The notes under the pieces were generated by a model. That model saw only the letters and a program-made list of their open reading frames with translations. It did not search any database and was not told the origin of the DNA. The position numbers were made by a program, and so were the translations under genes. From the NCBI RefSeq assembly GCF_024639605.1, contig NZ_JAHEHZ010000002.1, forward strand, positions 1-64,000: a DNA stretch of 64,000 nt. The letters run 5' to 3'. Shown in pieces: positions 1-10,428 of this stretch; the first letter of the stretch is position 1, and each line of letters opens with the position of its first letter. Origin of the DNA: Roseobacter sp. Lineage in GTDB: Bacteria; Pseudomonadota; Alphaproteobacteria; Rhodobacterales; Rhodobacteraceae.

Positions 1-545
1 CGGACGGGCAGCGTATCGTCTTTTCGCTGAGCCAGGGCGGTAATACTGATATATATGCGCTCAACCTCAGCGGCGGCGCACCGGTGCGCCTGACCTCGGC
101 GCCCTCGATCGAGACCGCGCCAAGCTTCTCACCCGACGGCAGCCGGATCGTTTTTGAAAGCGACCGTTCCGGCTCCCAGCAGCTTTATATCATGCCGTCC
201 ACTGGTGGAGAGGCCACGCGCATTTCCTTCGGTCCCGGGCGATATGGCACACCGGTCTGGTCGCCGCGCGGCGATCTGATTGCCTTTACCAAACAGAACG
301 GCGGGCGGTTTCATATCGGGGTCATGCGCACGGATGGGGGAGAAGAGCGCCTTCTTACGGCGTCTTTCCTTGATGAGGGACCCACCTGGGCGCCCAATGG
401 CCGGGTGATCATGTTCACCCGTGAAACCCAGGGCGAGGGTGGGCGGTCCTCGCTTTATTCGGTTGATATCACCGGTCGGAACCTGCGTCCTGTACGCACC
501 CCGGAGGGCGGATCTGACCCGTCCTGGTCGCCGCTGCTGAAATAA
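1..545 (+). CDS. tolB: Tol-Pal system beta-propeller protein TolB, C-terminal part (truncated by window start)
   Basis: Open frame runs in from the window edge; WD40-like TolB repeats ([34 protein letters not shown]); directly upstream of pal. Confidence 0.93.
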   Translation, partial: DGQRIVFSLSQGGNTDIYALNLSGGAPVRLTSAPSIETAPSFSPDGSRIVFESDRSGSQQLYIMPSTGGEATRISFGPGRYGTPVWSPRGDLIAFTKQNGGRFHIGVMRTDGGEERLLTASFLDEGPTWAPNGRVIMFTRETQGEGGRSSLYSVDITGRNLRPVRTPEGGSDPSWSPLLK

Positions 546-636
546 AACGAGGCACAGCTCCCCGTTCCCATGACGGTGGTGCTGTGCTAGGAACTGAGAC
601 AATAATAAGAGCAATCAGAGCTGAGAGACACAGAGC

Positions 637-1149
637 ATGAAACTGACAACAAAAATCGTTCTTCTGGTGGCCGGCCTTGCGCTGGCAGCCTGTACAAATC
701 CTGACCGCTTCGGTGCAGACGGCGCCGGCGGAGCGGGCGGTATCGGTGGCCCGCTGGTGCCCGGCAGCGTCAATGACCCGACCTCTACGGCATACTTCAA
801 CCAGACCGTGGGTGACCGCGTCCTTTTTGCCGTGGACCAGTCTGACGTAACTTCCGAGGGTCAGGTCACTCTTGACGGACAGGCGCAATGGTTGCTGAGC
901 AACACTGATTACACCGCCGTCATCGAAGGCCACGCAGACGAGCAGGGCACCCGCGAATATAACGTGGCGCTGGGCGCGCGACGCGCCAATGCAGTACGTG
1001 AGTATCTGATCTCACGCGGGGTGGCCGGCAACCGTCTGCGTACCGTCAGCTATGGTAAAGAGCGTCCCATCGAGATTTGCAGCAACGAGGCCTGCTATGC
1101 CAAGAACCGCCGCGCGGTTACGGTGCTGGCCGCTGGTATGACGGGGTGA
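637..1149 (+). CDS. pal: Peptidoglycan-associated lipoprotein Pal
   Basis: Lipobox LALAACTNPD; OmpA-like domain EGHADEQGTREYNVALGARRANAVREYL; tolB-pal-ybgF order. Confidence 0.96.
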   Translation: MKLTTKIVLLVAGLALAACTNPDRFGADGAGGAGGIGGPLVPGSVNDPTSTAYFNQTVGDRVLFAVDQSDVTSEGQVTLDGQAQWLLSNTDYTAVIEGHADEQGTREYNVALGARRANAVREYLISRGVAGNRLRTVSYGKERPIEICSNEACYAKNRRAVTVLAAGMTG

Positions 1150-1153
1150 TCTC

Positions 1154-2008
1154 ATGCGCCTGATCGCCGCCTTTTTCGTGTCAGTTGCTTTGCTGGTTCC
1201 GGCCGCAGAGGCGCAGGACCGCGAGCAGACCCTGGCGGATATCCGTCAGGAACTGAACGTTCTTTACGTGGACATGCAGAAACTGCGCCGTGAGCTATCG
1301 ACGACCGGCGCGCCCACCGTGCAGAGCGGCGGCGGAACGGTGCTTGAACGCGTGGCGGCTATCGAGGCGGAAATGCAGCGCCTGACCTCCAAAACCGAAG
1401 AGCTGGAATTCCGGATAAACCGGATTGTCGAGGATGGTACCAACCGGATCGGGGATCTTGAATTCCGTCTGGTGGAGCTTGAAGGCGGTGATATCGGCAG
1501 CCTTGGTGAAACCACAACTCTTGGCGGAGACAGTGGCGCGCCGCAGGGCGGCAGTTCAGCCGCAGCACCCGTCACCGGCGGGGGTTCAGCGCCGGTAGTT
1601 GATCCCGGCACGGGCATGCAGCTTGCCGTGGGTGAAGAAGACGACTTCAAGCGCGCGCAGCAGTCTCTGGCCAACGAAGACTACCGTACGGCGGCAGACC
1701 AGTTTGCCAGCTTCAAAGATACCTATCCGGGCAGCCCTCTGGCCGCCGGTGCCGGGCTCGGTCGCGGTGAAGCGCTCGAAAAAACCGGTGATGTGAAAGA
1801 AGCGGCCCGGGCCTATCTCGACGGCTTCAGCGCGGATCCCACCGGTCCGGTTGCGGCTGAGGCGCTCTTCCGGCTTGGCCGGTCGCTGGGTGCGCTGGGC
1901 CAGACCAACGAGGCCTGCCTGACGCTGCGCGAAGTCGAAGCCCGTTTTCCCGGAAACCCGTCTGTGTCTCAGGCGCAGGCTGAGATGGCTGCACTGAACT
2001 GCGGCTGA
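1154..2008 (+). CDS. ybgF: Tol-Pal system protein YbgF/CpoB
   Basis: Signal peptide, N-terminal coiled coil, C-terminal TPR repeats; follows pal. Confidence 0.92.
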   Translation: MRLIAAFFVSVALLVPAAEAQDREQTLADIRQELNVLYVDMQKLRRELSTTGAPTVQSGGGTVLERVAAIEAEMQRLTSKTEELEFRINRIVEDGTNRIGDLEFRLVELEGGDIGSLGETTTLGGDSGAPQGGSSAAAPVTGGGSAPVVDPGTGMQLAVGEEDDFKRAQQSLANEDYRTAADQFASFKDTYPGSPLAAGAGLGRGEALEKTGDVKEAARAYLDGFSADPTGPVAAEALFRLGRSLGALGQTNEACLTLREVEARFPGNPSVSQAQAEMAALNCG

Positions 2009-2011
2009 GCC

Positions 2012-3259
2012 ATGTCCGCTGAGCTTATCAGGGCGGTGCGGGATCACCTGCCGTCCGTTCTGCCCGGCAGGCTTGGGGTGGCAGTATCAGGCGGCAGCGA
2101 TTCACTGGCGTTGCTGTCCCTTTTGCAGGAAATATGTGCCGGTTCAGCCACCGCGCTTATGGCTGTGACTGTGGACCACGGGTTGCGGCCCGGGGCATCC
2201 CGCGAAGCCGCAGATGTGGCGGCGCATTGCGCGCGGCTCAATATTGCGCATGAAACCCTTGTCTGGTCCGGGTGGGATGGCCAGGGCAACACCCAGGATG
2301 CTGCCCGTCGCGCGCGCTACGGCCTGATTGCGGGATGGGCGCAGAGGGAAAGTATCCCTGCAGTGACCCTTGGGCATACGCGAAACGATCAGGCGGAAAC
2401 GGTCCTGATGCGGCTCGCACGGGGTGCCGGTGTCGACGGGCTGTCTGCGATGTCGGCGCGGCGTGAAGCACACGGGGTGGTCTGGCTGCGGCCGTTGCTC
2501 GGCACCGGGCGGGACAGGCTCAGAGAATATCTCTCAGGCAAGGGCATCGTCTGGTCAGAGGATCCCTCGAACGATGATGACAGCTATGACCGCATCCGGG
2601 CGCGTCGTGCGCTGGAGTTGCTGTCGCCGCTGGGACTTGATCCGCAGGTGCTCTGCGCTGTTGCGGATAACATGCGCAGCGCCCGTGATGCGCTGGACCG
2701 GCACCTGATCGACAAGGGGCGCGACATCGTGGCTGTATGCGCCGGGGCGGTCTGCATCGACCGGGCGGGGCTAAGTTCTTTGCCCGCAGAGTCGCGGCGG
2801 CGTCTGCTCTCAGGTGCGCTGCGCTGGATCAGCGGTGCGGCATATGCGCCGCGCGCGTCTGCCGTTACGGCCTTTGCGCAGGCGCTCGAAGAAGTCGGAA
2901 GTGCGACACTTGCGGGCTGTCATGCACGCCGGGTTAAAGACAGGTTGTGGATTTTCCGTGAATTCCGCGCTGTGGCCGGTCTGGAGACTTCGCATGATGC
3001 CTTATGGGATGGTCGCTGGCGGCTCAGCGGGCCGGTTCCGCCAGAGGGTGCAACACTCCGGGCGCTTGGCCATGCAGGGCTGAAAGACTGTCCCGCCCGG
3101 CGCACCGCCGGACTGCCGCGCGACCTGCTGCGTGCGTCGCCGGGGCTCTGGCTGGGCGAAAGGCTTCTTTGCGCCCCGCAGGCCGGTTTGCAGGCAGACT
3201 GGCAGATCAGCGCAGAAGGCGCGCGGGATGCCTTCTTTGCCGCACTTTTATCGCATTGA
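2012..3259 (+). CDS. tilS: tRNA(Ile)-lysidine synthetase TilS
   Basis: PP-loop motif VSGGSDSLALL; GHTRNDQAETVLMRLARGAGVDGL. Confidence 0.94.
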   Translation: MSAELIRAVRDHLPSVLPGRLGVAVSGGSDSLALLSLLQEICAGSATALMAVTVDHGLRPGASREAADVAAHCARLNIAHETLVWSGWDGQGNTQDAARRARYGLIAGWAQRESIPAVTLGHTRNDQAETVLMRLARGAGVDGLSAMSARREAHGVVWLRPLLGTGRDRLREYLSGKGIVWSEDPSNDDDSYDRIRARRALELLSPLGLDPQVLCAVADNMRSARDALDRHLIDKGRDIVAVCAGAVCIDRAGLSSLPAESRRRLLSGALRWISGAAYAPRASAVTAFAQALEEVGSATLAGCHARRVKDRLWIFREFRAVAGLETSHDALWDGRWRLSGPVPPEGATLRALGHAGLKDCPARRTAGLPRDLLRASPGLWLGERLLCAPQAGLQADWQISAEGARDAFFAALLSH

Positions 3260-3340
3260 AGATGTTGGATGAGTGTCTATCTTAACGACAACAAGATATG
3301 ATAGAGATGCGCCAACAGCGCAGTAATCAGGAGAATTTCC

Positions 3341-5266
3341 TTGGGTAACGCACGTAATATCGCCTTTTGGGTCGTATTGTTTCTGCTGATACTGGCATTG
3401 TTCAATCTGTTCAGTGGTTCAGGCAATACACTGCAAAGCCGCGAGATCAGCTATTCCGAATTCGTCGATGCCGTCGAATCGGGCCAGGTCAGCAATGTCA
3501 CCCTTGACGGAGAGCAGGTTCGCTTCCGCCAGGCGGATGGCACCGACTATGTGGCGATCCTGCCGTCTGATGCAGAGATCACGTCGCTTCTCATCGAAAA
3601 CGACGTGCCGTTGCGCGCGGAACAGCAACAGCAGTCGGGTTTCCAGACCTTCCTGATGTCGCTTCTGCCCTTCCTGCTGCTGATCGGTGTGTGGATATAC
3701 TTCATGAACCGCATGCAGGGCGGTGGCAAAGGCGGTGCGATGGGCTTTGGCAAATCCAAAGCCAAGATGCTCACTGAAAAACATGGCCGTGTGACATTTG
3801 ACGACGTGGCCGGCATCGATGAAGCAAAAGAAGAGCTTGAGGAAATCGTAGAATTCCTGCGCAATCCGCAGAAATTCAGCCGTCTGGGCGGCAAGATCCC
3901 CAAAGGTGCGTTGCTTGAGGGCCCTCCGGGTACCGGTAAAACACTGCTGGCGCGTGCGATTGCGGGCGAGGCGGGTGTGCCGTTCTTCACCATTTCCGGT
4001 TCAGATTTTGTCGAGATGTTCGTGGGTGTGGGTGCGTCCCGTGTGCGCGATATGTTTGAGCAGGCCAAGAAAAACGCACCGTGCATCGTGTTCATCGACG
4101 AAATCGACGCCGTCGGTCGTCACCGTGGCGCAGGCTACGGCGGCGGTAATGATGAGCGTGAACAGACGCTGAACCAGCTGCTTGTTGAGATGGACGGTTT
4201 TGAGGCCAATGAGGGCGTGATCATCATCGCCGCAACCAACCGTAAAGACGTGCTCGACCCCGCACTTCTCCGTCCGGGCCGCTTTGACCGTCAGGTCACG
4301 GTCGGTAATCCGGACATCAAAGGCCGCGAGAAAATCCTCGGCGTTCATGCCCGCAAAACACCGCTGGGTCCTGATGTCGATCTGCGGATCATTGCGCGGG
4401 GTACGCCCGGATTTTCTGGTGCGGATCTGGCCAACCTCGTGAATGAAGCCGCCCTTGGTGCGGCACGCGTCGGCCGGCGGTTTGTGTCGATGATCGATTT
4501 CGAGAACGCCAAGGACAAGATCATGATGGGGGCTGAACGCCGCTCTATGGTCATGACTGATGCACAAAAAGAGATGACTGCCTATCACGAGGCCGGCCAT
4601 GCTCTGGTGGGTATCAAGCTGCCGAAATGCGACCCGGTCTATAAAGCGACGATCATCCCGCGTGGTGGTGCGCTCGGTATGGTGATGAGCCTGCCGGAAA
4701 TGGACCGTCTGAACATGTTCAAAGATGAATGCCACCAGCGCCTGGCGATGACAATGGCCGGCAAGGCAGCGGAGATTCACAAGTACGGACCCGAAGCTGT
4801 GTCGAACGGGCCTGCGGGTGATATCATGCAGGCTTCGGGCCTTGCCCGTGCCATGGTGCTGCGCTGGGGCATGTCTGACAAGGTTGGCAATATCGACTAT
4901 TCCGAAGCGGCCGAAGGGTATTCCGGCAACACGGCCGGTTTCTCGGTCTCAGCAAATACCAAAGAGCTGATCGAGGAAGAAGTTCAGCGCTTTATCCAGG
5001 ACGGTTATGAGTGGGCGCTGAAGATCATTCAGGAGAACGAGAAAGAGTTCGAACGCCTGGCCCAGGGTCTGCTCGAATATGAGACTCTCACCGGAGAAGA
5101 GATTAAACGCGTGATGAACGGCGAGCCGCCCGTGCCGCCGTCTGACGAAGCCGACAAACCGGACAGCGGCTCAGCACCGAGCGTTACCGGTATTCCGAAA
5201 GCCAAGATCAAAGGCAAAAAGGCGCCACCCTCAGACGATGGAATGGAGCCTGAGCCGTCAGCCTGA
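3341..5266 (+). CDS. ftsH: ATP-dependent zinc metalloprotease FtsH
   Basis: TTG start with upstream AGGAGA; Walker [14 protein letters not shown] zinc motif, N-terminal TM segments. Confidence 0.98.
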   Translation: MGNARNIAFWVVLFLLILALFNLFSGSGNTLQSREISYSEFVDAVESGQVSNVTLDGEQVRFRQADGTDYVAILPSDAEITSLLIENDVPLRAEQQQQSGFQTFLMSLLPFLLLIGVWIYFMNRMQGGGKGGAMGFGKSKAKMLTEKHGRVTFDDVAGIDEAKEELEEIVEFLRNPQKFSRLGGKIPKGALLEGPPGTGKTLLARAIAGEAGVPFFTISGSDFVEMFVGVGASRVRDMFEQAKKNAPCIVFIDEIDAVGRHRGAGYGGGNDEREQTLNQLLVEMDGFEANEGVIIIAATNRKDVLDPALLRPGRFDRQVTVGNPDIKGREKILGVHARKTPLGPDVDLRIIARGTPGFSGADLANLVNEAALGAARVGRRFVSMIDFENAKDKIMMGAERRSMVMTDAQKEMTAYHEAGHALVGIKLPKCDPVYKATIIPRGGALGMVMSLPEMDRLNMFKDECHQRLAMTMAGKAAEIHKYGPEAVSNGPAGDIMQASGLARAMVLRWGMSDKVGNIDYSEAAEGYSGNTAGFSVSANTKELIEEEVQRFIQDGYEWALKIIQENEKEFERLAQGLLEYETLTGEEIKRVMNGEPPVPPSDEADKPDSGSAPSVTGIPKAKIKGKKAPPSDDGMEPEPSA

Positions 5267-5300
5267 TCAACTGGTACGGCTGACAGGACAAAATCAAGGG

Positions 5301-5327
5301 CCCCGCTCCGGCGGGGTCTTTTCTTTT
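5301..5327 (+). terminator. Intrinsic terminator downstream of ftsH
   Basis: CCCCGC-TCCG-GCGGGG followed by TCTTTTCTTTT. Confidence 0.85.
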
Positions 5328-5378
5328 GCGGCGGTTTCCCGGCAGAGTGAGCCAGACAGCTGACCCGGAGATGTGCCC

Positions 5379-5975
5379 ATGCCCGCCCTGAAACCTACCA
5401 GAATAACCGGTACCGTGACATGGCTTGGCCGCGTCACGGATCAGGAAACCGACCTGCGTTCTGAAATCCTGACCGAAGCCAGGCTCAGCTTCGCCGGCCT
5501 TGAGGGCGAGATGCACAGCGGAATGACGCGTCCCTCCTGTTCGCGCATGCTCCCACAATATCCGCGCGGTACCGAAATCCGGAATGTGCGGCAGCTGACA
5601 ATCCTGTCACGCGAAGAACTTGACCTGATCGCTGCGGATATGCAGACCGGCGCGCTTGATCCGATGCTGCTTGGTGCGTCAATGGTGATCGAGGGGATCC
5701 CGGATTTTACCCATGTCCCGCCGTCCTCGCGGTTGCAGCTGCCCGATGGTGCCTGTCTGACGGTGGATATGGAAAACCGGCCCTGCACCTATCTCGCGCG
5801 CGATATTTCCAAAGATCATCCTGATCTCGGACCGCGGTTCAAACCGGCGGCTAAAAACCGGCGCGGAGTGACGGCCTGGGTCGAGCGGGAGGGACGGGTC
5901 GCCGTGGGCGATACAATCACACTGCACATCCCCGATCAGCCGGTGTGGGCTCATCTGCAGGACGCGCGTAGCTGA
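5379..5975 (+). CDS. MOSC-domain-like protein
   Basis: Continuous ORF; GLEGEMHSG, MVIEGIP and CTVDMENRPC-like segments resembling MOSC molybdenum-cofactor sulfurase C-terminal proteins; alternative GTG start at 5373. Confidence 0.75.
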   Translation: MPALKPTRITGTVTWLGRVTDQETDLRSEILTEARLSFAGLEGEMHSGMTRPSCSRMLPQYPRGTEIRNVRQLTILSREELDLIAADMQTGALDPMLLGASMVIEGIPDFTHVPPSSRLQLPDGACLTVDMENRPCTYLARDISKDHPDLGPRFKPAAKNRRGVTAWVEREGRVAVGDTITLHIPDQPVWAHLQDARS

Positions 5976-6009
5976 TATTCGTTTCCGAAAAAAACGCCCG
6001 AAGCCTTTC

Positions 6010-6028
6010 CCGCCGCTCACAGTGGCGG
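6010..6028 (+). other. Hairpin in fhs leader
   Basis: CCGCCGCT-CAC-AGTGGCGG, 8-bp stem with one G-U wobble. Confidence 0.5.
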
Positions 6029-6122
6029 AAATGTCGGAATTGCTCTCACCAGAGCGGCCCCGTCCCCTGTATGCAGGAGCGGACAACATCGCCCGTTGCG
6101 GGCACTCTCAGGGGATTCTTTC

Positions 6123-7799
6123 ATGGCCTATAAATCCGACATTGAAATCGCACGTGCCGCGTCGAAAAAACCGATTCAGGAGATCGGGGCGAAGCTGGGG
6201 ATCTCCAGTGACGATCTGCTTCCCTACGGCCATGACAAAGCAAAGGTAAGCCAGAAGTTCATCAACTCGGTCCAGGGAAATGCTGACGGCAAGCTGATCC
6301 TGGTGACGGCGATCAACCCCACACCGGCCGGTGAGGGCAAGACCACAACTACCGTGGGGCTGGGTGACGGTCTCAACCGGATCGGCAAAAAAGCAGCCGT
6401 CTGTATCCGCGAAGCCTCGCTGGGCCCGAACTTCGGAATGAAGGGGGGCGCGGCCGGTGGCGGCTATGCCCAGATCGTGCCGATGGAAGAGATGAACCTG
6501 CATTTTACCGGCGATTTCCACGCGATCACCTCGGCCCATTCGCTGCTCTCGGCGATGATCGACAACCATATCTACTGGGGCAACGAGCTTGAGATCGACA
6601 CCCGTCGTGTCGTCTGGCGCCGCGTCGTGGATATGAACGACCGTGCGCTGCGCCAGATCACTACCTCGCTGGGTGGCGTGGCCAACGGCTTCCCGCGTGA
6701 GACGGGTTTTGACATCACCGTGGCCTCTGAGGTTATGGCGATCCTTTGCCTGTCCAAAGATCTTGCCGATCTGCAAAAGCGCCTGGGTGATATGATTGTG
6801 GCCTACCGCCGTGACCGCTCGCCGGTTTTTGCCCGCGATATCAAGGCGGATGGTGCGATGACCGTACTTTTGAAAGACGCGATGCAGCCAAACCTCGTGC
6901 AGACGCTCGAGAACAACCCGGCCTTTGTGCACGGCGGTCCTTTTGCGAATATCGCGCATGGCTGCAACTCGGTGATCGCGACGACCACGGCGCTGAAACT
7001 CGCAGACTATGTGGTGACAGAAGCAGGTTTCGGTGCGGACCTCGGCGCTGAGAAATTTCTGAACATCAAGTGCCGCAAGGCCGGTCTTTCGCCATCCTGC
7101 GTGGTTGTCGTGGCCACCGTGCGTGCGATGAAGATGAACGGCGGCGTGGCCAAAGCCGATCTGGGTGCGGAAAATGTCGATGCGGTGAAGAACGGCTGCG
7201 CCAACCTTGGCCGGCATATCGAGAACGTAAAATCCTTCGGCGTGCCGGTGGTTGTCGCTATCAACCACTTTGTCACCGACACCGATGCCGAAGTGCAGGC
7301 AGTCAAGGACTATGTCGCGAGCCAGGGATCTGAGGCCGTGCTCTCGCGCCACTGGGAACTGGGTTCGGAAGGCTCGGCAGATCTTGCAACCAAAGTCGTT
7401 GAAACCATTGAAAAGGGTGAGGCAAAATTCGCGCCGATCTATCCCGATGAGATGAGCCTTGCCGATAAGATCAATACGATCGCCACGAAAATTTACCGGG
7501 CGGATGAAGCCCAGATGGATCAGAAAATCCTCAGCCAGCTCAAAGACTGGGAAGACCAGGGCTACGGCAACCTGCCGGTTTGTATGGCGAAAACGCAGTA
7601 CAGCTTCACCACCGATCCCACACGACGCGGCGCGCCCGAAGGGTTCGACATTCCGGTGCGCGAAGTTCGCCTGAGTGCCGGTGCCGGTTTTGTCGTCGCG
7701 ATCTGCGGAGAAATAATGACGATGCCGGGTCTGCCACGCGTACCGTCGGCCGAGAGCATCTGTCTGAATGCTGATGGCGATGTCGAAGGTCTGTTCTGA
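6123..7799 (+). CDS. fhs: Formate--tetrahydrofolate ligase
   Basis: [20 protein letters not shown] nucleotide-binding motif; full-length Fhs similarity. Confidence 0.98.
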   Translation: MAYKSDIEIARAASKKPIQEIGAKLGISSDDLLPYGHDKAKVSQKFINSVQGNADGKLILVTAINPTPAGEGKTTTTVGLGDGLNRIGKKAAVCIREASLGPNFGMKGGAAGGGYAQIVPMEEMNLHFTGDFHAITSAHSLLSAMIDNHIYWGNELEIDTRRVVWRRVVDMNDRALRQITTSLGGVANGFPRETGFDITVASEVMAILCLSKDLADLQKRLGDMIVAYRRDRSPVFARDIKADGAMTVLLKDAMQPNLVQTLENNPAFVHGGPFANIAHGCNSVIATTTALKLADYVVTEAGFGADLGAEKFLNIKCRKAGLSPSCVVVVATVRAMKMNGGVAKADLGAENVDAVKNGCANLGRHIENVKSFGVPVVVAINHFVTDTDAEVQAVKDYVASQGSEAVLSRHWELGSEGSADLATKVVETIEKGEAKFAPIYPDEMSLADKINTIATKIYRADEAQMDQKILSQLKDWEDQGYGNLPVCMAKTQYSFTTDPTRRGAPEGFDIPVREVRLSAGAGFVVAICGEIMTMPGLPRVPSAESICLNADGDVEGLF

Positions 7800-7825
7800 T
7801 CGGTTTTCGTCACGAGACAGTGTTC

Positions 7826-7849
7826 GGAGGGCAGGGCTGCTTGCCCTCC
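7826..7849 (+). terminator. Stem-loop downstream of fhs
   Basis: GGAGGGCA-N8-TGCCCTCC perfect stem, no T tract. Confidence 0.4.
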
Positions 7850-7898
7850 GGCAGATCCACCCGCAAGCTGGCATTGTGATTTACCAAAGGATACCATC

Positions 7899-8369
7899 AT
7901 GACCAGACTGATCTCTTTCGTCGCCGCGCTGATCTTTGCCGGGATGGTTGCGGCCGAAGACAGATACGTGGGCTACTATTACCCTGACATCACGTCTGAG
8001 GAGACATTTGACAGGGTGATCCGCGCCAGCGAAGGCGCAGGCAAAGCGGTTCGTCTGGATTTCATCAACGTGCTGACCACAGCACAGCTCGAAGCGCCTG
8101 AAAGCCCGCGCTTTGTGTTCTTTGCCAAGGGCAGTGACGCCGGCACGCTGATCCTGACGGCCCTCGATGATGACATCTTTTCAAGCATTTACCGGGCCCG
8201 TGCCATCATGGCGCAGCTCACGGTGAGCGTGCGAAAAGGCGGATTTTTCCAACAGGAGGATCTGCAATATGTGGCGACATTCTATGATCTGCTGCAGCTG
8301 ATGCAGTTTGATGAGATGATCATCACGGACGGCGGGACCTGGTCCCACCGGGTCACTTTCACCAGATAA
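7899..8369 (+). CDS. Hypothetical small secreted protein between fhs and folD
   Basis: ORF with N-terminal signal peptide (MTRLISFVAALIFAGMVAAED); no recognised domain. Confidence 0.75.
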   Translation: MTRLISFVAALIFAGMVAAEDRYVGYYYPDITSEETFDRVIRASEGAGKAVRLDFINVLTTAQLEAPESPRFVFFAKGSDAGTLILTALDDDIFSSIYRARAIMAQLTVSVRKGGFFQQEDLQYVATFYDLLQLMQFDEMIITDGGTWSHRVTFTR

Positions 8370-8381
8370 CAGGACAACACC

Positions 8382-9284
8382 ATGACCGCCAGGATCATCG
8401 ACGGAAAAGCCTTCGCTGCGCGCGTGCGCGAAAAGGTCAAAGACCATGTGACGCGACTCAAAGAGGATCACGGAATTACGCCGGGTCTTGCTGTGGTGCT
8501 CGTGGGCGAAGACCCGGCCAGCCAGGTTTACGTGCGCTCAAAAGGCAAGCAAACCGTTGAGGCAGGCATGAAATCGGTCGAGTACAAGCTTGATGCCGAC
8601 ACCTCGGAGGAAGATCTGTTGAAAGTAGTTCAGCAGTTAAACGATGATCCTGAGATCCACGGCATCCTCGTGCAGCTGCCCCTGCCAAAGCACCTGAACG
8701 AAGATCTTGTGATCGGATCCATAGATCCGGCCAAGGATGTCGACGGGTTTCACATCTCCAACGTCGGGCTCCTCGGCACGGGTCAGAAATCGATGGTACC
8801 CTGCACGCCGTTGGGTTGCCTGATGATGCTGCGTGATCACCACGGATCGATCTCGGGGATGGATGCGGTGGTCATCGGTCGATCGAACATCGTGGGCAAG
8901 CCGATGGCGCAGCTTTTGCTGGGTGACAGTTGCACGGTCACTATCGCGCACAGCCGGACCAGGGATCTGCCGGAAGTCGTGCGGCGCGCCGACATCGTTG
9001 TCGCCGCCGTCGGGCGGCCCGAGATGGTGCCGGGCGACTGGATCAAGCCGGGCGCGACGGTGATTGACGTCGGGATTAACCGGCTCGATGCGCCGGAAAA
9101 AGGCGAAGGCAAGACCCGGCTTGTGGGAGACGTGGAATACGAAAGCTGTGCCAAGGTGGCCGGTGCGATCACTCCTGTGCCGGGCGGTGTCGGGCCGATG
9201 ACCATTGCCTGCCTGCTGGCCAATACGGTTACCGCCTGTTGCCGCGCCAACGGGCTGCCCGAGCCGGAAGGTCTGACGGCGTAA
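8382..9284 (+). CDS. folD: Bifunctional methylenetetrahydrofolate dehydrogenase/methenyltetrahydrofolate cyclohydrolase
   Basis: [47 protein letters not shown]. Confidence 0.98.
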   Translation: MTARIIDGKAFAARVREKVKDHVTRLKEDHGITPGLAVVLVGEDPASQVYVRSKGKQTVEAGMKSVEYKLDADTSEEDLLKVVQQLNDDPEIHGILVQLPLPKHLNEDLVIGSIDPAKDVDGFHISNVGLLGTGQKSMVPCTPLGCLMMLRDHHGSISGMDAVVIGRSNIVGKPMAQLLLGDSCTVTIAHSRTRDLPEVVRRADIVVAAVGRPEMVPGDWIKPGATVIDVGINRLDAPEKGEGKTRLVGDVEYESCAKVAGAITPVPGGVGPMTIACLLANTVTACCRANGLPEPEGLTA

Positions 9285-9295
9285 ACAGTTTCAGA

Positions 9296-9715
9296 TCAGC
9301 GCATTACCGGCACCATAGTGCCCTGAAGCACAGCAATGAGAACTTCCTCGTCCTGCGTGACCGAATGCACGTCTGCGGCAACCACAACCAGCCGGCGACC
9401 CGGTTTGATGACCCGTCCGGTGGCACGCAGAAAATCACCCCCGGCAGGTGCGAGCAGGTTGATCTTCATCTCAGCGGTGAGAACTTCCATGTCCTGCGGG
9501 ATCGTGGTGAGCGCGGCATAGCCCGCAGCACTGTCGCCGATGGAAAACGTCAATCCGGCGTGGCCGTATCCCTGCTGCTGACGGCTGCCAGGCAGTACCG
9601 GGGCTGTGATGATCACTTCGCCTGGTGCGATTCCGCTCAGCTGTGCGCCCAGAGTTGTCATCATCGACTGCGCGTGAAAACTCTCATGGATCCGCTGTTT
9701 TGCCTCATCCTTCAT
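9296..9715 (-). CDS. PaaI-family hotdog-fold thioesterase
   Basis: QQGYGHAGLTFSIGDSAAGYAALTT and downstream hotdog-like pattern. Confidence 0.82.
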   Translation of the reverse strand: MKDEAKQRIHESFHAQSMMTTLGAQLSGIAPGEVIITAPVLPGSRQQQGYGHAGLTFSIGDSAAGYAALTTIPQDMEVLTAEMKINLLAPAGGDFLRATGRVIKPGRRLVVVAADVHSVTQDEEVLIAVLQGTMVPVMR

Positions 9716-10389
9716 CGGGTCATTTCCTGTCTTGGCATGGGAACACAGGTCGGTACCGGCCCGGTCAGAATGGCAAGCGCGCCAGGCTGCATCAGACGGC
9801 ACAGCGTGTCGCTGTAACTGCGCAGTCCGCCGGTATAAGTGCCATAGGCCGGCAGGATCAATCGCTGTGCGTCGCATAAAAAGGCAGGCCGTGTCACGCG
9901 GCGTCCGCGCGTCTGCACATGCGCCTTGGGGTGATAGTGGCCTGACACTTCGCCGGTGCCATGCGGTGCAGCGATATGCCGGAAGGTGAGCGGCCCGGTA
10001 ACGAACTCTGCCAGATGTGTGCCGCCAAAGCCCTGCGGGCCCGGGTCATGATTTCCCTCGATCCAGACCCATTCGCGCCCGGCCTGCAGAGTGGCAATCC
10101 ACAACTGTTCCTCTTCCGTCAGGGACGTGGCGGCGGTCAGATCGTCAAAACTGTCACCAAGGCAGATGACGCGCCGGGCACGTGTGGCCTCCAGATCGGC
10201 ACTCAGCCGCAGCAGCGTGTCGCGGGTTTCGTAGGGAGGCAGGTGCTGACCACTGCGCCGGGCCACCCGTTCGGATTTGCCGAAATGAAGATCAGACACA
10301 CAAAGCAGATCCTCATCCGGCCACCAGAGGGCGCCGGATCCGAGCGCGCGTAATGCAGCACCGGCAAAACGGAAATCGTGATAGTTCAT
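9712..10389 (-). CDS. pdeM: Ligase-associated DNA damage response endonuclease PdeM (metallophosphoesterase)
   Basis: LLCVSDLHFGKSE, CLGDSFDD, WIEGNHDPGPQG, GHYHPKAHV; adjacent to the associated helicase. Confidence 0.9.
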   Translation of the reverse strand: MNYHDFRFAGAALRALGSGALWWPDEDLLCVSDLHFGKSERVARRSGQHLPPYETRDTLLRLSADLEATRARRVICLGDSFDDLTAATSLTEEEQLWIATLQAGREWVWIEGNHDPGPQGFGGTHLAEFVTGPLTFRHIAAPHGTGEVSGHYHPKAHVQTRGRRVTRPAFLCDAQRLILPAYGTYTGGLRSYSDTLCRLMQPGALAILTGPVPTCVPMPRQEMTR

Positions 10390-10428
10390 GCTTTGTTCAT
10401 GGCGCATCTGCCGCCCGGGATCAAGCGG

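Noticed and set aside
5976-6122. Definite glycine riboswitch call
   Set aside because: Only fragmentary motif resemblance; the core GCCGAAGGAGCAA and matching P1/P3 helices are not convincingly present. Kept only as a structured-leader lead.
6108-7874. 588-aa ORF antisense to fhs
   Set aside because: Shadow ORF from high-GC codon usage opposite a clearly conserved gene; His/Arg-rich translation with no recognisable domain.
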